Shown here: positions 22,624 through 32,462 of the stretch, piece by piece | How the letters are laid out: every line of letters starts with the position of its first letter | Position numbering within the stretch: position 1 is the first letter of the stretch | NCBI RefSeq assembly: GCF_007655255.1 | Contig: NZ_VMYE01000018.1 | Location: forward strand, 1 to 64,000 | Origin: Extensimonas perlucida | GTDB taxonomy: Bacteria; Pseudomonadota; Gammaproteobacteria; Burkholderiales; Burkholderiaceae_C | Reading direction: 5' to 3' | DNA length: 64,000 bases | Program-made: the position numbers and the translations under genes | Notes under the pieces: generated by a model | Databases searched by the model: none | What the model was told of the DNA's origin: nothing | Seen by the model: only the letters and a program-made list of their open reading frames with translations

Positions 22624-24180
22624 TCAGGCCTGGGCGATGCCAATGCCTTTGAACTCGCCCGTGGCGATGCGTTTTTGCCACTCGGCCGGGCCGACGATGT
22701 GCGCGCTGGTGCCGCTGGCATCGACGGCCACGGTCACCGGCATATCGACGACTTCGAATTCATAAATGGCTTCCATGCCCAGGTCGGCAAAGCCGAGGAC
22801 TTTGGCGCCCTTGATGGCCTTGGAGACCAGGTAAGCCGCGCCGCCCACGGCCATGAGGTAGGCGCTCTGGTGCTTTTTGATCGCTTCGATGGCGGTGGGG
22901 CCGCGCTCGGCCTTGCCTATCATGGCGATCAGGCCGGTGTGGGCGAGCATCATTTCGGTGAACTTGTCCATGCGCGTGGCGGTGGTCGGGCCGGCGGGGC
23001 CCACGACTTCATCGCGCACCGGATCGACGGGGCCGACGTAGTAGATCACGCGGTTGGTGAAGTCGACCGGCAGTTTTTCGCCCTTGGCCAGCATGTCCTG
23101 GATGCGCTTGTGTGCGGCGTCGCGCCCCGTGAGCATCTTGCCCGTGAGCAGCAGGGTTTCGCCGGCCTTCCAAGTGGCGACCTCGGCCTTGGTCAGCGTG
23201 TCGAGGTTCACGCGCTTGCTCTTGTTGTAGTCGGGCGCCCAGTGCACGTCGGGCCAGAGGTCCAGGCTCGGCGGGTCGAGATAGACCGGCCCCGAGCCAT
23301 CGAGCACGAAATGTGCGTGGCGCGTGGCCGCGCAGTTGGGGATCATGGCCACGGGCTTGCTGGCCGCGTGCGTGGGGTACATGGCGATTTTCACGTCGAG
23401 CACGGTGGTCAGGCCGCCCAGGCCCTGCGCGCCTATGCCCAGGGCGTTGACCTTTTCGTACAGCTCCAGGCGCAGCTCCTCGACGCGGTCGAGCTTGGCG
23501 CCCGACGCGGCTTTGGCTTGCAACTCGTACATGTTCAGGTCGTCCATCAGGCTTTGCTTGGCCAGCAGCGCGGCTTTTTCGGCGGTGCCGCCTATGCCTA
23601 TGCCCAGCATGCCGGGCGGGCACCAGCCGGCGCCCATGGTGGGCACGGTCTTGAGCACCCATTCGACGAGGTCGTCGTTGGGGTTGAGCATGGCGAGCTT
23701 GGACTTGTTTTCCGAGCCGCCACCCTTGGCCGCGACGGTGACATCGACGGTGTTGCCAGGCACGATCTCGGTGAAGATCACCGCAGGGGTGTTGTCCTTG
23801 GTGTTTTTGCGCTCGAACTGCGGATCGGCGACGACACTGGCGCGCAGTGTGTTGTCAGGGTGGTTGTAGGCGCGGCGCACGCCCTCGTTGATGGCGTCGT
23901 CGAGGCTGCCCGTGAAGCCCTCCCAGCGCACATCCATGCCCACTTTCAGGAACACGTTCACGATGCCCGTGTCCTGGCAGATCGGGCGGTGGCCCACGGC
24001 GCACATGCGGCTGTTGGTGAGGATTTGCGCGATCGCGTCCTTGGCCGCGGGGCTTTGCTCGCGTTCGTAGGCGCGCGCGAGGTGCTCGATGTAGTCGGCG
24101 GGGTGGTAGTAGCTGATGTATTGCAGCGCGCCGGCGATGGATGCGATCAGGTCGTCCTGGCGGATGGTGGTCGTGGTCAT
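22624..24180 (-). CDS. fumA: Class I fumarate hydratase (iron-sulfur)
   Basis: Interconverts fumarate and malate in the citric acid cycle using an oxygen-sensitive 4Fe-4S cluster. The 518-aa length and the three cluster cysteines fit the family: Cys68 in ICQDTG, Cys187 in GWCPPG and Cys283 in PNCAATRH, with spacing close to that of E. coli FumA. The N-terminal (alpha) and C-terminal (beta, GPTTATRMDKF...) parts are fused in one chain. The upstream neighbour in the same direction is apbC, an iron-sulfur carrier, 84 bases away. Confidence 0.96.
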   Translation of the reverse strand: MTTTTIRQDDLIASIAGALQYISYYHPADYIEHLARAYEREQSPAAKDAIAQILTNSRMCAVGHRPICQDTGIVNVFLKVGMDVRWEGFTGSLDDAINEGVRRAYNHPDNTLRASVVADPQFERKNTKDNTPAVIFTEIVPGNTVDVTVAAKGGGSENKSKLAMLNPNDDLVEWVLKTVPTMGAGWCPPGMLGIGIGGTAEKAALLAKQSLMDDLNMYELQAKAASGAKLDRVEELRLELYEKVNALGIGAQGLGGLTTVLDVKIAMYPTHAASKPVAMIPNCAATRHAHFVLDGSGPVYLDPPSLDLWPDVHWAPDYNKSKRVNLDTLTKAEVATWKAGETLLLTGKMLTGRDAAHKRIQDMLAKGEKLPVDFTNRVIYYVGPVDPVRDEVVGPAGPTTATRMDKFTEMMLAHTGLIAMIGKAERGPTAIEAIKKHQSAYLMAVGGAAYLVSKAIKGAKVLGFADLGMEAIYEFEVVDMPVTVAVDASGTSAHIVGPAEWQKRIATGEFKGIGIAQA

Positions 24181-24264
24181 GGCGGGTGGTGGTGTGAAGA
24201 GAAGGACGGGCAGGATTATCTCTCTGCGCCCACTGCAGGCGGCGCCTGTAGACGACGGTGGGCG

Positions 24265-25356
24265 TCAGCCGCCCTGCTGCACGCTGATGGGTGGGAACTT
24301 GGCCGAATAGTCCTTGCCTTGCAGCGCGATGCGCGCAGCCACGCTGCGCGCGATGTGCCGGTAGGTTTGCGCGGCCTCGCAGGCCGGGTCGGCCACCACG
24401 GTAGGCTGGCCGCGGTCGGCCTGCTCGCGGATGCGCAAGTCCAGCGGCAGCGCGCCCAGGTAGGGCAGGCCGCATTCGGCGGCCATTCTCTTTCCGCCCT
24501 CGGCGCCGAAGATGTGCTCGGCGTGGCCGCACTGGCTGCACACGTGCACGGCCATGTTTTCGACGATGCCGAGGATGGGCACGCCGACTTTTTCGAACAT
24601 GGTGATGCCTTTGCGCGCGTCCAGCAGCGCGATGTCCTGTGGCGTGGTGACGATCACGGCGCCTGTGACCGGCGTGCGCTGGCTCAACGTGAGCTGGATG
24701 TCGCCGGTGCCGGGTGGCATGTCCACGACAAGATAATCGAGGTCTTGCCAGTGCGTCTGGCGCAGCAGCTGCTCGAGCGCCTGCGTGGCCATGGGGCCGC
24801 GCCAGATCATGGCCTGCTCGGGCTCGACCAGAAAACCGATGGACATGACCTGCAGGCCGTGATTTTGCAGCGGCTCCATGGTTTTGCCGTCCAGGCTTTG
24901 CGGCTTGCCGCTGAGGCCCAGCATCATGGGCTGGCTCGGGCCGTAGATGTCGGCGTCGAGCACGCCCACGCGCGCGCCTTCGGCCGCCAGCGCGAGCGCA
25001 AGGTTCGCCGCAGTGGTGCTCTTGCCCACGCCGCCCTTGGCCGAGGCCACGGCGATGATGTTTTTCACCTCGGGCAGCAGCGGCACGCCGCGCTGCACGG
25101 CGTGCGCTTGCACTTTGCTCGTGATCTCCACGGCCACCTGCTGCACGCCGGGCACGCTGCGCGCGGCGGCCGTGAGGCTTTGCTGCAAAGAGGGAACGAG
25201 GCTTTGCGCGGGGTAACCGAGTTCGAGCGCGAAGGACACATTGCCACCATCGACGCGCAGATTGCGCAGCGCGCGCGTGCTGACGTAGTCCTGGTCGGTG
25301 TGGGGGTCGCGCACCTGCGCGAGGGCTTGTAAAAGCGTTTCAGTACGGACGGTCAT
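24265..25356 (-). CDS. apbC: Iron-sulfur cluster carrier protein (Mrp/ApbC)
   Basis: A P-loop NTPase that binds and hands on 4Fe-4S clusters. The product is 363 aa: an N-terminal DUF59/MIP18 domain (about 1-85), then the ParA-like ATPase with Walker A at [10 protein letters not shown] (about 105-114) and the cluster-binding CSQC motif in the C-terminal part ([11 protein letters not shown]). The start [12 protein letters not shown] is chosen for family fit. It precedes the Fe-S fumarase and is divergent from metG. Confidence 0.95.
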   Translation of the reverse strand: MTVRTETLLQALAQVRDPHTDQDYVSTRALRNLRVDGGNVSFALELGYPAQSLVPSLQQSLTAAARSVPGVQQVAVEITSKVQAHAVQRGVPLLPEVKNIIAVASAKGGVGKSTTAANLALALAAEGARVGVLDADIYGPSQPMMLGLSGKPQSLDGKTMEPLQNHGLQVMSIGFLVEPEQAMIWRGPMATQALEQLLRQTHWQDLDYLVVDMPPGTGDIQLTLSQRTPVTGAVIVTTPQDIALLDARKGITMFEKVGVPILGIVENMAVHVCSQCGHAEHIFGAEGGKRMAAECGLPYLGALPLDLRIREQADRGQPTVVADPACEAAQTYRHIARSVAARIALQGKDYSAKFPPISVQQGG

Positions 25357-25598
25357 GCGAAAAATCCGAAAAATGCCAAGGTGGATCACGATGCGGTGAG
25401 AGAAGGCGCGATTGTCCGCGCTCTGCGCCACGGGCGCGCAAACACCTGCGGCGCATGGTGTTGCTCGGTGGCGTGTGCGACAGGGGGAGGGCGCGGCACG
25501 CGGCTGCGGCCGCGGGCCCTAAAATGCAGGGTTTCCCTGCCCGGCGCGAGGGGGTCATCGAGTGCCTGCTTTGCCCAACCACGAAAGCCATTTTTTGC

Positions 25599-27671
25599 AT
25601 GTCTGACCGCAAACTGTTCGTCACCACGGCCTTGCCGTATGCCAATGGCAACTTCCACATCGGCCACATCATGGAATACATCCAGGCCGACATCTGGGTG
25701 CGCATGCAGCGCATGCACGGGCATGAGGTGTATTTCGTCGGTGCCGACGACGCGCACGGCGCGCCCATCATGATCGCCGCCGAAAAGGCCGGCAAGACGC
25801 CGCAGCAGTTCGTGGCCGAGATCGCCGCGGGGCGCAAGCAGTACCTCGACGGCTTTCACATCGCGTTCGACAACTGGCACAGCACCGACGGTCCTGAAAA
25901 CCACGAACTTGCCCAGGCGATCTACCGCGACCTCAAGGCCAACGGCCTGATCGTCACCAAGACGATAGAGCAGTTTTTCGACCCGCAAAAAGGCATGTTC
26001 CTGCCAGACCGCTTCATCAAGGGCGAATGCCCCAGGTGCGGCGCACAGGACCAGTACGGTGACAGTTGCGAAGCCTGCGGCGCCGTCTATGCGCCGACCG
26101 AGCTCAAAAACCCGTACTCGGCGCTCTCGGGCGCGACGCCGGTGCTCAAAAGCTCGGAGCATTATTTCTTCAAGCTCTCCGACCCGCGCTGCAGCGCCTT
26201 TCTCGAAGCCTGGACGAGCGAGCCCGGGCGCCTGCAGCCCGAGGTGCTCAACAAGATCCGCGAATGGTTCGTGCCCGACGAGGAAGGCAAGAGCCGCCTC
26301 GCCGACTGGGACATCAGCCGTGACGCGCCGTACTTCGGCATCGAAATCCCCGACGCGCCGGGCAAATACTTTTACGTCTGGCTGGACGCTCCCATAGGCT
26401 ACCTGGCCTCGCTGAAAAACTACTTCGGCAAGATCGGCAAGGACTACGACGCCTTCATGGCCGACCCCGAGGTCGAGCAATACCACTTCATCGGCAAGGA
26501 CATCATTTACTTTCACACGCTGTTCTGGCCCGCCACGCTGCATTTTTCGGGGCGCAAGACGCCGACCAAGGTGTTCGTGCACGGTTTTCTGACCGTGAAC
26601 AACGGCGAAAAGATGAGCAAGAGCCGCGGCACCGGGCTCGATCCGCTCAAGTATTTGCAGCTGGGCATGAACCCCGAGTGGCTGCGCTACTACCTCGCGG
26701 CCAAGCTCAGCTGCCGCAACGAGGACATCGACTTCAATGCCGACGACTTCATGGCGCGCGTCAACGCAGATTTGGTGGGCAAGTACGTGAACATCGCCGC
26801 GCGCGCGGCGGGCTTCATCGCCAAGCGCTTTGATGGCGTGCTGGGCGAGGTGTCGGCCGATGGCGACGCGCTGCTCGACCACTTGCGCACCAGCGTGCCT
26901 GCGATTGCCGAGCTGCTCGCCGAGCGCGACTACGGCAAGGCGCTGCGTGAAACCATGCTGCTGGCCGACCGCGTGAACGAGTACGTGGACCAGAACAAAC
27001 CCTGGGAGCTCGCCAAGCAGCCCGCGCTGCAAGAGCGCCTGCACGACGTGTGCACCACCTGCATAGAGGCGTTCCGCCTGCTGACCATCGTGCTCAAGCC
27101 CGTGCTGCCCGCGCTCGCGGCGCAGGTCGAAGCCTTTTTGCGCATCGCGCCGCTCACGTTCGCGAGCGCTGAGCAGGCGCTGGGCGTGGGGCACCAAATC
27201 GGCACCTACGAGCACCTCATGCATCGCGTGGAGCGCGCCCAGCTCGAAGCCCTTTTTGCGCCTCCGTCGCAGGTGGAATCTGCGCCTGCAGCTAGCACAG
27301 GCATAGCGCCTGGCGGCGAGCCGATCGCGCCGACCATCACCATCGACGACTTTGCCAAGATCGACTTGCGCATCGCCAAAATCGTCGATTGCGCGCCCGT
27401 CGAGGGCTCGACCAAGCTGCTGCGCCTCACGCTCGACGTGGGCGAGGGGCGGCTGCGCAATGTGTTTTCGGGCATCGCCAGCGCCTACCAGCCGGCCGAC
27501 CTGGTCGGCAAGCTCACCGTGGTGGTGGCCAACCTCGCGCCGCGCAAGATGAAGTTCGGCGTCAGCGAGGGCATGGTGCTCGCCGCGAGCCACGCCGACG
27601 AAAAGGCGCATCCGGGTATTTACGTGCTGAGTCCCTGGCCCGGCGCCGAGCCGGGGATGCGGGTGCGTTGA
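25599..27671 (+). CDS. metG: Methionyl-tRNA synthetase
   Basis: Charges tRNA-Met. The 690-aa chain starts [23 protein letters not shown] with the HIGH motif at about 20-23. The zinc knuckle [17 protein letters not shown] is of the two-Cys-pair type, the KMSKS loop is [10 protein letters not shown], and a C-terminal tRNA-binding/dimer domain ([17 protein letters not shown]...) follows an Ala/Pro-rich linker near 560-585. The frame extends upstream to 25455, but the family start is at 25599. A TAAAAT element about 80 bases upstream could be its -10 box. Confidence 0.97.
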   Translation: MSDRKLFVTTALPYANGNFHIGHIMEYIQADIWVRMQRMHGHEVYFVGADDAHGAPIMIAAEKAGKTPQQFVAEIAAGRKQYLDGFHIAFDNWHSTDGPENHELAQAIYRDLKANGLIVTKTIEQFFDPQKGMFLPDRFIKGECPRCGAQDQYGDSCEACGAVYAPTELKNPYSALSGATPVLKSSEHYFFKLSDPRCSAFLEAWTSEPGRLQPEVLNKIREWFVPDEEGKSRLADWDISRDAPYFGIEIPDAPGKYFYVWLDAPIGYLASLKNYFGKIGKDYDAFMADPEVEQYHFIGKDIIYFHTLFWPATLHFSGRKTPTKVFVHGFLTVNNGEKMSKSRGTGLDPLKYLQLGMNPEWLRYYLAAKLSCRNEDIDFNADDFMARVNADLVGKYVNIAARAAGFIAKRFDGVLGEVSADGDALLDHLRTSVPAIAELLAERDYGKALRETMLLADRVNEYVDQNKPWELAKQPALQERLHDVCTTCIEAFRLLTIVLKPVLPALAAQVEAFLRIAPLTFASAEQALGVGHQIGTYEHLMHRVERAQLEALFAPPSQVESAPAASTGIAPGGEPIAPTITIDDFAKIDLRIAKIVDCAPVEGSTKLLRLTLDVGEGRLRNVFSGIASAYQPADLVGKLTVVVANLAPRKMKFGVSEGMVLAASHADEKAHPGIYVLSPWPGAEPGMRVR

Positions 27672-27724
27672 GCGTGCGCTGAAATAGCTTTTCCCGTCCT
27701 TCTTCTACCAAAGGTTGTCACGCC

Positions 27725-27940
27725 ATGTCGCTTTTCCGCCGTCCTGACTACGAGTCTGAAACCACGCAGTTCCTCAAACAGCTCAAGCAGCAAAAGCCCG
27801 CGCTCGAGGAGCAGCAGCGCGCGGGCCGCGCCCTGCTGTGGGACAAAAAGGTCGATAGACGTCTGTGGCGCGAGTACCGCGCCGCGGCCGTGCCGCAAAA
27901 GCCTTACGTCTATCAGACCGAGCCTAGTCCCGAACATTGA
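27725..27940 (+). CDS. DUF3460 family protein
   Basis: A 71-aa basic protein conserved in Burkholderiales, usually beside scpA; function unknown. It is helical and rich in Lys, Gln and Arg (QFLKQLKQQKPALEEQQRAGRALLWDK), with an aromatic tail (PYVYQTEP). Sits 53 bases after metG and 64 before scpA, likely in one operon, with a dispersed repeat in the gap to scpA. Confidence 0.85.
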   Translation: MSLFRRPDYESETTQFLKQLKQQKPALEEQQRAGRALLWDKKVDRRLWREYRAAAVPQKPYVYQTEPSPEH

Positions 27941-27941
27941 G

Positions 27942-27997
27942 CATGTTTTTGGCCTCTAGCCCTTATGTATCAAACGCTAGCAGCTATGAAAATAGTA
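27942..27997 (-). repeat. Comamonadaceae dispersed intergenic repeat, copy 1
   Basis: On the minus strand it contains ATAGCTGCTAGCG, a TTGATACATAA core and GGGCTAGAGGCCAAAAA, the pattern of a short AT-richer repeat common between genes in this bacterial family. It lies between DUF3460 and scpA. Confidence 0.6.
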
Positions 27998-28004
27998 AAT
28001 TCAC

Positions 28005-28841
28005 ATGCCCGCCGGGCCACTGCTTGATGCGCACGCCGAGGCATCTGCCGGCGAAGCCGATGCCGTGGCCTTTGCGCGCCTGTATGGCGAGCCGCTGTTT
28101 GCGCTGCCGGCTGACCTCTACATTCCGCCCGACGCGCTCGAAGTCATCCTCGAAGCCTTCGAGGGGCCGCTGGACTTGCTGCTGTACCTGATCCGCAAGC
28201 AAAACTTCAACATTCTCGACATTCCCATGGTCGAGCTCACGCGCCAGTACCTCGCCTACGTCGAGGAGGTGCGCAGCCGCAACCTGGAGCTTGCGGCCGA
28301 GTATTTGCTCATGGCGGCCATGCTGATCGAGATCAAGTCGCGCATGCTGCTGCCGCCGCGCAAACAAGCCGAGGGCGAGGAGCCTGAAGACCCGCGCGCC
28401 GAGCTCGTGCGCCGCCTGCTCGAATACGAGCGGATCAAGCGCGCCGCCGCGCAGCTGGGCGAGCTGCCACAGCAGGGGCGGGACTTTTTCCCGGCGCGCG
28501 CCTGGTTCGAGCCCGGCGCGGCACCGCGCTTTGCCGACGTGCACGTGGCCGACCTGCAGGCCGCGTGGCGCGACATCCTCGCGCGTGCGCGCCTCGTGCA
28601 GCACCACAAAATCAGCCGCGCGCAGCTCAGCGTGCGCGCATACATGAGCCGCGTGCTCAAGGCGCTGCAGGGCCGGCGCTTCGTCACCTTCGAATCCTTG
28701 TTCGAGCCGGCCGAAGGCCGCGCCGTGCTCGTGGTCACCTTCGTCGCGCTGCTCGAACTGGCCAAGGAGACCTTGATCGAAATCACCCAGGCCGAAGCCT
28801 TTGCGCCGATATACGTGCGTCTGGCCTACGTGCCGGCTTGA
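28005..28841 (+). CDS. scpA: Segregation and condensation protein A
   Basis: The kleisin subunit of the bacterial SMC-ScpAB complex, which folds and helps separate the chromosome. At 278 aa it has the N-terminal signature (FEGPLDLLLYLIRKQNFNILDIPMVELTRQYLAY) after a 45-residue extension, and the C-terminal winged helix (VVTFVALLELAKETLIEITQAEAFAPIYV). No scpB is adjacent in this window. The ATG at 28005 is the first in frame; its ribosome site is weak, and a start slightly downstream is possible. Confidence 0.93.
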   Translation: MPAGPLLDAHAEASAGEADAVAFARLYGEPLFALPADLYIPPDALEVILEAFEGPLDLLLYLIRKQNFNILDIPMVELTRQYLAYVEEVRSRNLELAAEYLLMAAMLIEIKSRMLLPPRKQAEGEEPEDPRAELVRRLLEYERIKRAAAQLGELPQQGRDFFPARAWFEPGAAPRFADVHVADLQAAWRDILARARLVQHHKISRAQLSVRAYMSRVLKALQGRRFVTFESLFEPAEGRAVLVVTFVALLELAKETLIEITQAEAFAPIYVRLAYVPA

Positions 28842-28911
28842 CAATGGCGCAAGGCTTTCCCAAAGTCCGACAGACGGCCAGTCCCATTTTTCTGCGCTAC
28901 GCTCTTTCTCC

Positions 28912-30501
28912 ATGATTACCCATGATTTCGACGTTTTGATCGTCGGCAGCGGCCTCGCGGGGCTTTCCGCCGCGCTGCACCTCGCGCCCACGCACCGCGT
29001 GGCCGTGCTCACCAAGCGCTCGGTGTTCGACGGCTCGAGCAGCTGGGCGCAGGGCGGCATTGCCGCCGTGCTGGCCGACGACGACAGCTTTGCCGCGCAC
29101 ATCCAGGACACGCTGGTGGCCGGCGCGGGCCTGTGCGACCTTGCGGCCACGCGCTTCGTGGTCGAAAACGCGCCCTCGGCGATCGCCTGGCTGCGCGGCC
29201 TGGGCGTGCCGTTCACGCTCGAGGGCGAGCACCTGCACCTCACGCGCGAGGGCGGCCACAGCGCGCGCCGCATCGCCCACGTCACCGACGCCACGGGCGC
29301 CGCGGTGCAAAAAACGCTGATCGACGTGGTGCGCGCCACGCCGGGCATCACGCTGTTCGAAAACCACATGCTCGTGGACCTGGTCACGAGCCGCAAGCTC
29401 GGCCTCGCGGGGCACCGCTGCCTGGGCTTGTACGCGCTCGACGAGGACACCGACGAGGTCATCACCTTCCGCGCGCCGCAGACCATCCTGGCCACGGGCG
29501 GCGCGGGCAAGGTCTATCTCTACACCACCAACCCCGACACCTCCACGGGCGACGGCATCGCCGCGGCCTGGCGCGCGGGCTGCCGCGTGGCCAACATGGA
29601 ATTCATCCAGTTCCACCCCACGGGCCTGTACCACCCCAAGGCCAAGTCCTTCCTCATCAGCGAGGCCGTGCGCGGCGAAGGCGGCGTGCTGCTGCTGCCG
29701 CCGCAGGCCGGCGGCGGGCGCTTCATGCCCGCGCACGACCCGCGCGCCGAGCTTGCCCCGCGCGACGTGGTGGCGCGCGCCATCGACTTCGAGATGAAGC
29801 GCCACGGGCTCGACTACGTGCTGCTCGACATCTCGCACAAAAGCCCCGAGTTCTTGCACGAACATTTCCCCAACATCCTCGCCTACTGCGCCGAGCTCGG
29901 CATAGACATCACCAAAGAGCCCATTCCCGTCGTGCCCACAGCGCATTTCACCTGCGGCGGCGTGCTCACCGACCTGTCAGCGCGCACCGACCTGCCGGGC
30001 CTGTTCGCCGTGGGCGAGACGGCCTACACCGGCCTGCACGGCGCGAACCGCCTGGCGAGCAATTCGCTGCTCGAGTGCATCGTGTTTGCGCGCGCCGCCG
30101 CGCAGACCATCGCCGCAGCGCCGCGCACGCCCATCCCCTCGCTGCCGCGCTGGGACGACAGCCGCGTCACCGACGCTGACGAAACCGTGGTCATCTCGCA
30201 CAACTGGGACGAGCTGCGCCGCTTCATGTGGGACTACGTGGGCATCGTGCGCACCAACAAGCGCCTGGATCGCGCCGCGCACCGCATCAGCCTGCTGCAG
30301 GATGAAATTCAGGAGTTTTACGCGCACTTCCACGTCACGCGCGACCTGCTCGAGCTGCGCAACCTCGTGCAGGTGGCCGACCTGATCGTGCGCTCGGCCC
30401 AGCTGCGGCGCGAAAGCCGCGGCCTGCATTACAGTCGCGACTACCCCGAACTGGCCGCGCCCGCCGCGCCCACCGTCCTCGTGCCGCCGGTTTCATACTG
30501 A
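28912..30501 (+). CDS. nadB: L-aspartate oxidase
   Basis: A FAD enzyme that oxidises L-aspartate to iminoaspartate, the first step of NAD synthesis from aspartate. At 529 aa it shows the FAD-binding GSGLAG motif at the start, [11 protein letters not shown], the active-site region ([13 protein letters not shown]) and the Arg/His residues of the fumarate-reductase fold ([24 protein letters not shown]). Start [14 protein letters not shown] is clear. It lies 70 bases after scpA and is followed by panD, which also uses aspartate. nadA and nadC are not in the window. Confidence 0.96.
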   Translation: MITHDFDVLIVGSGLAGLSAALHLAPTHRVAVLTKRSVFDGSSSWAQGGIAAVLADDDSFAAHIQDTLVAGAGLCDLAATRFVVENAPSAIAWLRGLGVPFTLEGEHLHLTREGGHSARRIAHVTDATGAAVQKTLIDVVRATPGITLFENHMLVDLVTSRKLGLAGHRCLGLYALDEDTDEVITFRAPQTILATGGAGKVYLYTTNPDTSTGDGIAAAWRAGCRVANMEFIQFHPTGLYHPKAKSFLISEAVRGEGGVLLLPPQAGGGRFMPAHDPRAELAPRDVVARAIDFEMKRHGLDYVLLDISHKSPEFLHEHFPNILAYCAELGIDITKEPIPVVPTAHFTCGGVLTDLSARTDLPGLFAVGETAYTGLHGANRLASNSLLECIVFARAAAQTIAAAPRTPIPSLPRWDDSRVTDADETVVISHNWDELRRFMWDYVGIVRTNKRLDRAAHRISLLQDEIQEFYAHFHVTRDLLELRNLVQVADLIVRSAQLRRESRGLHYSRDYPELAAPAAPTVLVPPVSY

Positions 30502-30547
30502 CGCACTGCACCCGCCACATCCATTGCCACCACCCGGAAACCCCGCG

Positions 30548-30952
30548 ATGTACCGCACCCTGCTCAAGTCCAAAATCCACCGCGCCACCGTCACCCACTG
30601 TGAGCTGCACTACGAAGGCTCCTGCGCCATCGACGAAGACCTGCTCGACGCCGCCAACCTGGTCGAAAACGAACAGGTGCACATCTGGAACATCAACAAC
30701 GGCGAGCGCTTCATCACCTACGCCATCAAGGGCGAGCGCGGCAGCGGCATCATCTCGGTCAACGGCTCGGCCGCGCGCCGCGCCGCCGTGGGCGACCTGA
30801 TCATCATCGCCGCGTTTGCCCAGGTGCCCGAGTCACAGGTGGCGGCGCACCGCCCGCAACTCGTGTTCGTCGATGCGACAAACCGCCAGACCGGCCTGCG
30901 CGACCACGTGCCCACGCAGCCTGCGCAGGCGCACAACGCCGATGAATGCTGA
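30548..30952 (+). CDS. panD: Aspartate 1-decarboxylase proenzyme
   Basis: Makes beta-alanine for pantothenate and coenzyme A. The 134-aa proenzyme cuts itself between Gly24 and Ser25 (YEGSCAID), giving the pyruvoyl group at the new N-terminus; both residues and the catalytic Lys9 and Tyr58 regions ([22 protein letters not shown]) are present. Length is slightly above typical because of a C-terminal tail. Only 46 bases from nadB, so likely co-transcribed. Confidence 0.96.
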   Translation: MYRTLLKSKIHRATVTHCELHYEGSCAIDEDLLDAANLVENEQVHIWNINNGERFITYAIKGERGSGIISVNGSAARRAAVGDLIIIAAFAQVPESQVAAHRPQLVFVDATNRQTGLRDHVPTQPAQAHNADEC

Positions 30953-30997
30953 GCCTTGTCCCTGTCTTTCCGTCTGCGTTTCCCAAGGATTGATCCC

Positions 30998-31357
30998 ATG
31001 CCTCATCTGATCGTCGAATATTCCGCCAATCTGCCCGCCTTCCCCGAGGCGCAAGCCCTGGCAGAGCTCAACGCCGCCGTCGTGGCCAGCCCCGAAGTCG
31101 CGAACGAAGCCGACCTCAAGTCGCGCCTCGTGCGCGTAGGCAGTTTTCAGGTCGGCACGCAACCCGCGCAGCGCGCCTTCGTGCACGCACAGTTGCGCCT
31201 GCTGGCCGGGCGCACGCCCGAAGCCAAGCAAGACCTGGCCGAGCGCGTGGCCGGCGTGCTGCGCCGCCTCACGCCGCGCCCTGAGGGCGTGCTCGTGCAG
31301 CTGAGCGTGGAGATCGTCGATATGGACCGGCCGTCTTACATCCGGGAGCGGCTTTGA
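30998..31357 (+). CDS. 5-carboxymethyl-2-hydroxymuconate isomerase-like tautomerase
   Basis: A 119-aa member of the CHMI branch of the tautomerase superfamily. Pro2 directly after the start (MPHLIVEYSANL) would be the catalytic base after Met removal, and the C-terminal VEIVDMDRPSYIRE is typical of this family. CHMI acts in homoprotocatechuate breakdown, but no other hpa gene is in the window, so the substrate here is open. It follows panD by 45 bases. Confidence 0.82.
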   Translation: MPHLIVEYSANLPAFPEAQALAELNAAVVASPEVANEADLKSRLVRVGSFQVGTQPAQRAFVHAQLRLLAGRTPEAKQDLAERVAGVLRRLTPRPEGVLVQLSVEIVDMDRPSYIRERL

Positions 31358-31401
31358 TGCGTTGAATGGGTGGTTTGAGCCCATGCAGCCTGCGCAAGGC
31401 G

Positions 31402-32292
31402 CTACGCAGGCAATAGCGCCTCTTGCTGCGCCTGCACCGTCTGGCGGACGAAATCCCACACCGCCTGCATGCGTGCGACGTGCTTGTTTTCGGCGGGCAT
31501 GGACATCCAGAAGGTGCGCGTGAAGCGCGCCGCGTCGGGCAGCACGGCGCACAGGCTCGCGTCCTGCGCGGCGACGAAGGCGGGCAGCACGGCCAGGCCG
31601 GCGCCTGCGCGTGCGGCCTCGTACTGCGCGAGGATGCTGGTGCTGCGCAGCGTGTAGCGGCTCGGGCGGTGCAGCTCGTCGAGGATTTGCAGCTCTTTGC
31701 TGAACAGCAGGTCGTCCACGTAGCTGATGAAGGGGTGGCCCTGCAAATCCTCGGTGCGCGTGATGGGCGCGTGCTGCGCGAGGTAGCTGCGCGCGCCGTA
31801 GAGCTGCAGCCGGTAGTCGGTGAGCTTGACCACGAGCACGGCGCCGCGGCTTGGGCGTTCGAGCGAGATCACGATGTCGGCCTCGCGGCGCGACAGGTGC
31901 ACGAGGCGCGGCAGCGAGAGCAGATCGACCACCAGCCCCGGGTGCGCCTGCGCAAAGCGCGCGAGCTGCGGCGCGAGCACCAGGTTGCCGAAGCCCTCGG
32001 TGCAGCCTATGCGCACCAGCCCTTGCAGGCCCTGGCGCACGCCGGGCGTGGCGTTTTCCACGGCCAGAAAGGCGGCTTCCATGGCTTCGACCTGCGGCAG
32101 CAGCTGGCGCCCGGCTTCGCTCAGGCGGTGGCCGCCGGCCTCGCGCGCGAACAGCGCCGAGCCGACTTGTTTTTCGAGCGCCTGGATGCGCCGCGCCACC
32201 GTGGTGTGATCGACGCCCAGGCGCCGCGCTGCGCCCACCAGCGTGCCCGCGCGTGCGAGTTCCAGAAAGTAGCGCAGGTTGTCCCAGTCCAT
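31402..32292 (-). CDS. LysR-family regulator divergent from mmsA
   Basis: A 296-aa transcription factor: N-terminal winged helix (MDWDNLRYFLELARAGTLVGAARRLGVDHTTVARRIQALEK) and an effector-binding domain. It is transcribed away from mmsA with a 170-base gap that contains a dyad at 32387-32407, the classic layout for a LysR gene and its target, so it may control valine catabolism. The start is the usual short MDWD- opening of this LysR group. The effector is unknown. Confidence 0.9.
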   Translation of the reverse strand: MDWDNLRYFLELARAGTLVGAARRLGVDHTTVARRIQALEKQVGSALFAREAGGHRLSEAGRQLLPQVEAMEAAFLAVENATPGVRQGLQGLVRIGCTEGFGNLVLAPQLARFAQAHPGLVVDLLSLPRLVHLSRREADIVISLERPSRGAVLVVKLTDYRLQLYGARSYLAQHAPITRTEDLQGHPFISYVDDLLFSKELQILDELHRPSRYTLRSTSILAQYEAARAGAGLAVLPAFVAAQDASLCAVLPDAARFTRTFWMSMPAENKHVARMQAVWDFVRQTVQAQQEALLPA

Positions 32293-32386
32293 GGTGTGCG
32301 GGTGCGGTAGGGTGGGTGCGGTGTTGCGGGCGGCGCGTGTGAGGCAAAAAACGCGGCTTTGCGTTTTTGCAAATCTGCTGCGCGCA

Positions 32387-32407
32387 ATTGTCTATTGTCT
32401 CGACAAT
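32387..32407. promoter_or_regulatory. Dyad operator between the LysR gene and mmsA
   Basis: ATTGTCT (32387-32393) followed directly by ATTGTCTCGACAAT (32394-32407), a perfect 14-base palindrome with an extra half-site. It is 56 bases before the mmsA start codon. A second inverted repeat, GCAAAAAACGC/GCGTTTTTGC, lies at about 32344-32370. Confidence 0.6.
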
Positions 32408-32462
32408 TCTGCACAGTTACGATCGCCAGGTTTTGGCTCTGTTTCACCCAGGAGATGTTTGC

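Noticed and set aside
31373-31410. A further copy of the dispersed repeat near CGCAAGGCGCTACGCAGGC
   Set aside because: It shares only short GC-rich words with the family and lacks the T-rich flanks and AGCTGC block; more like a small hairpin terminator region.
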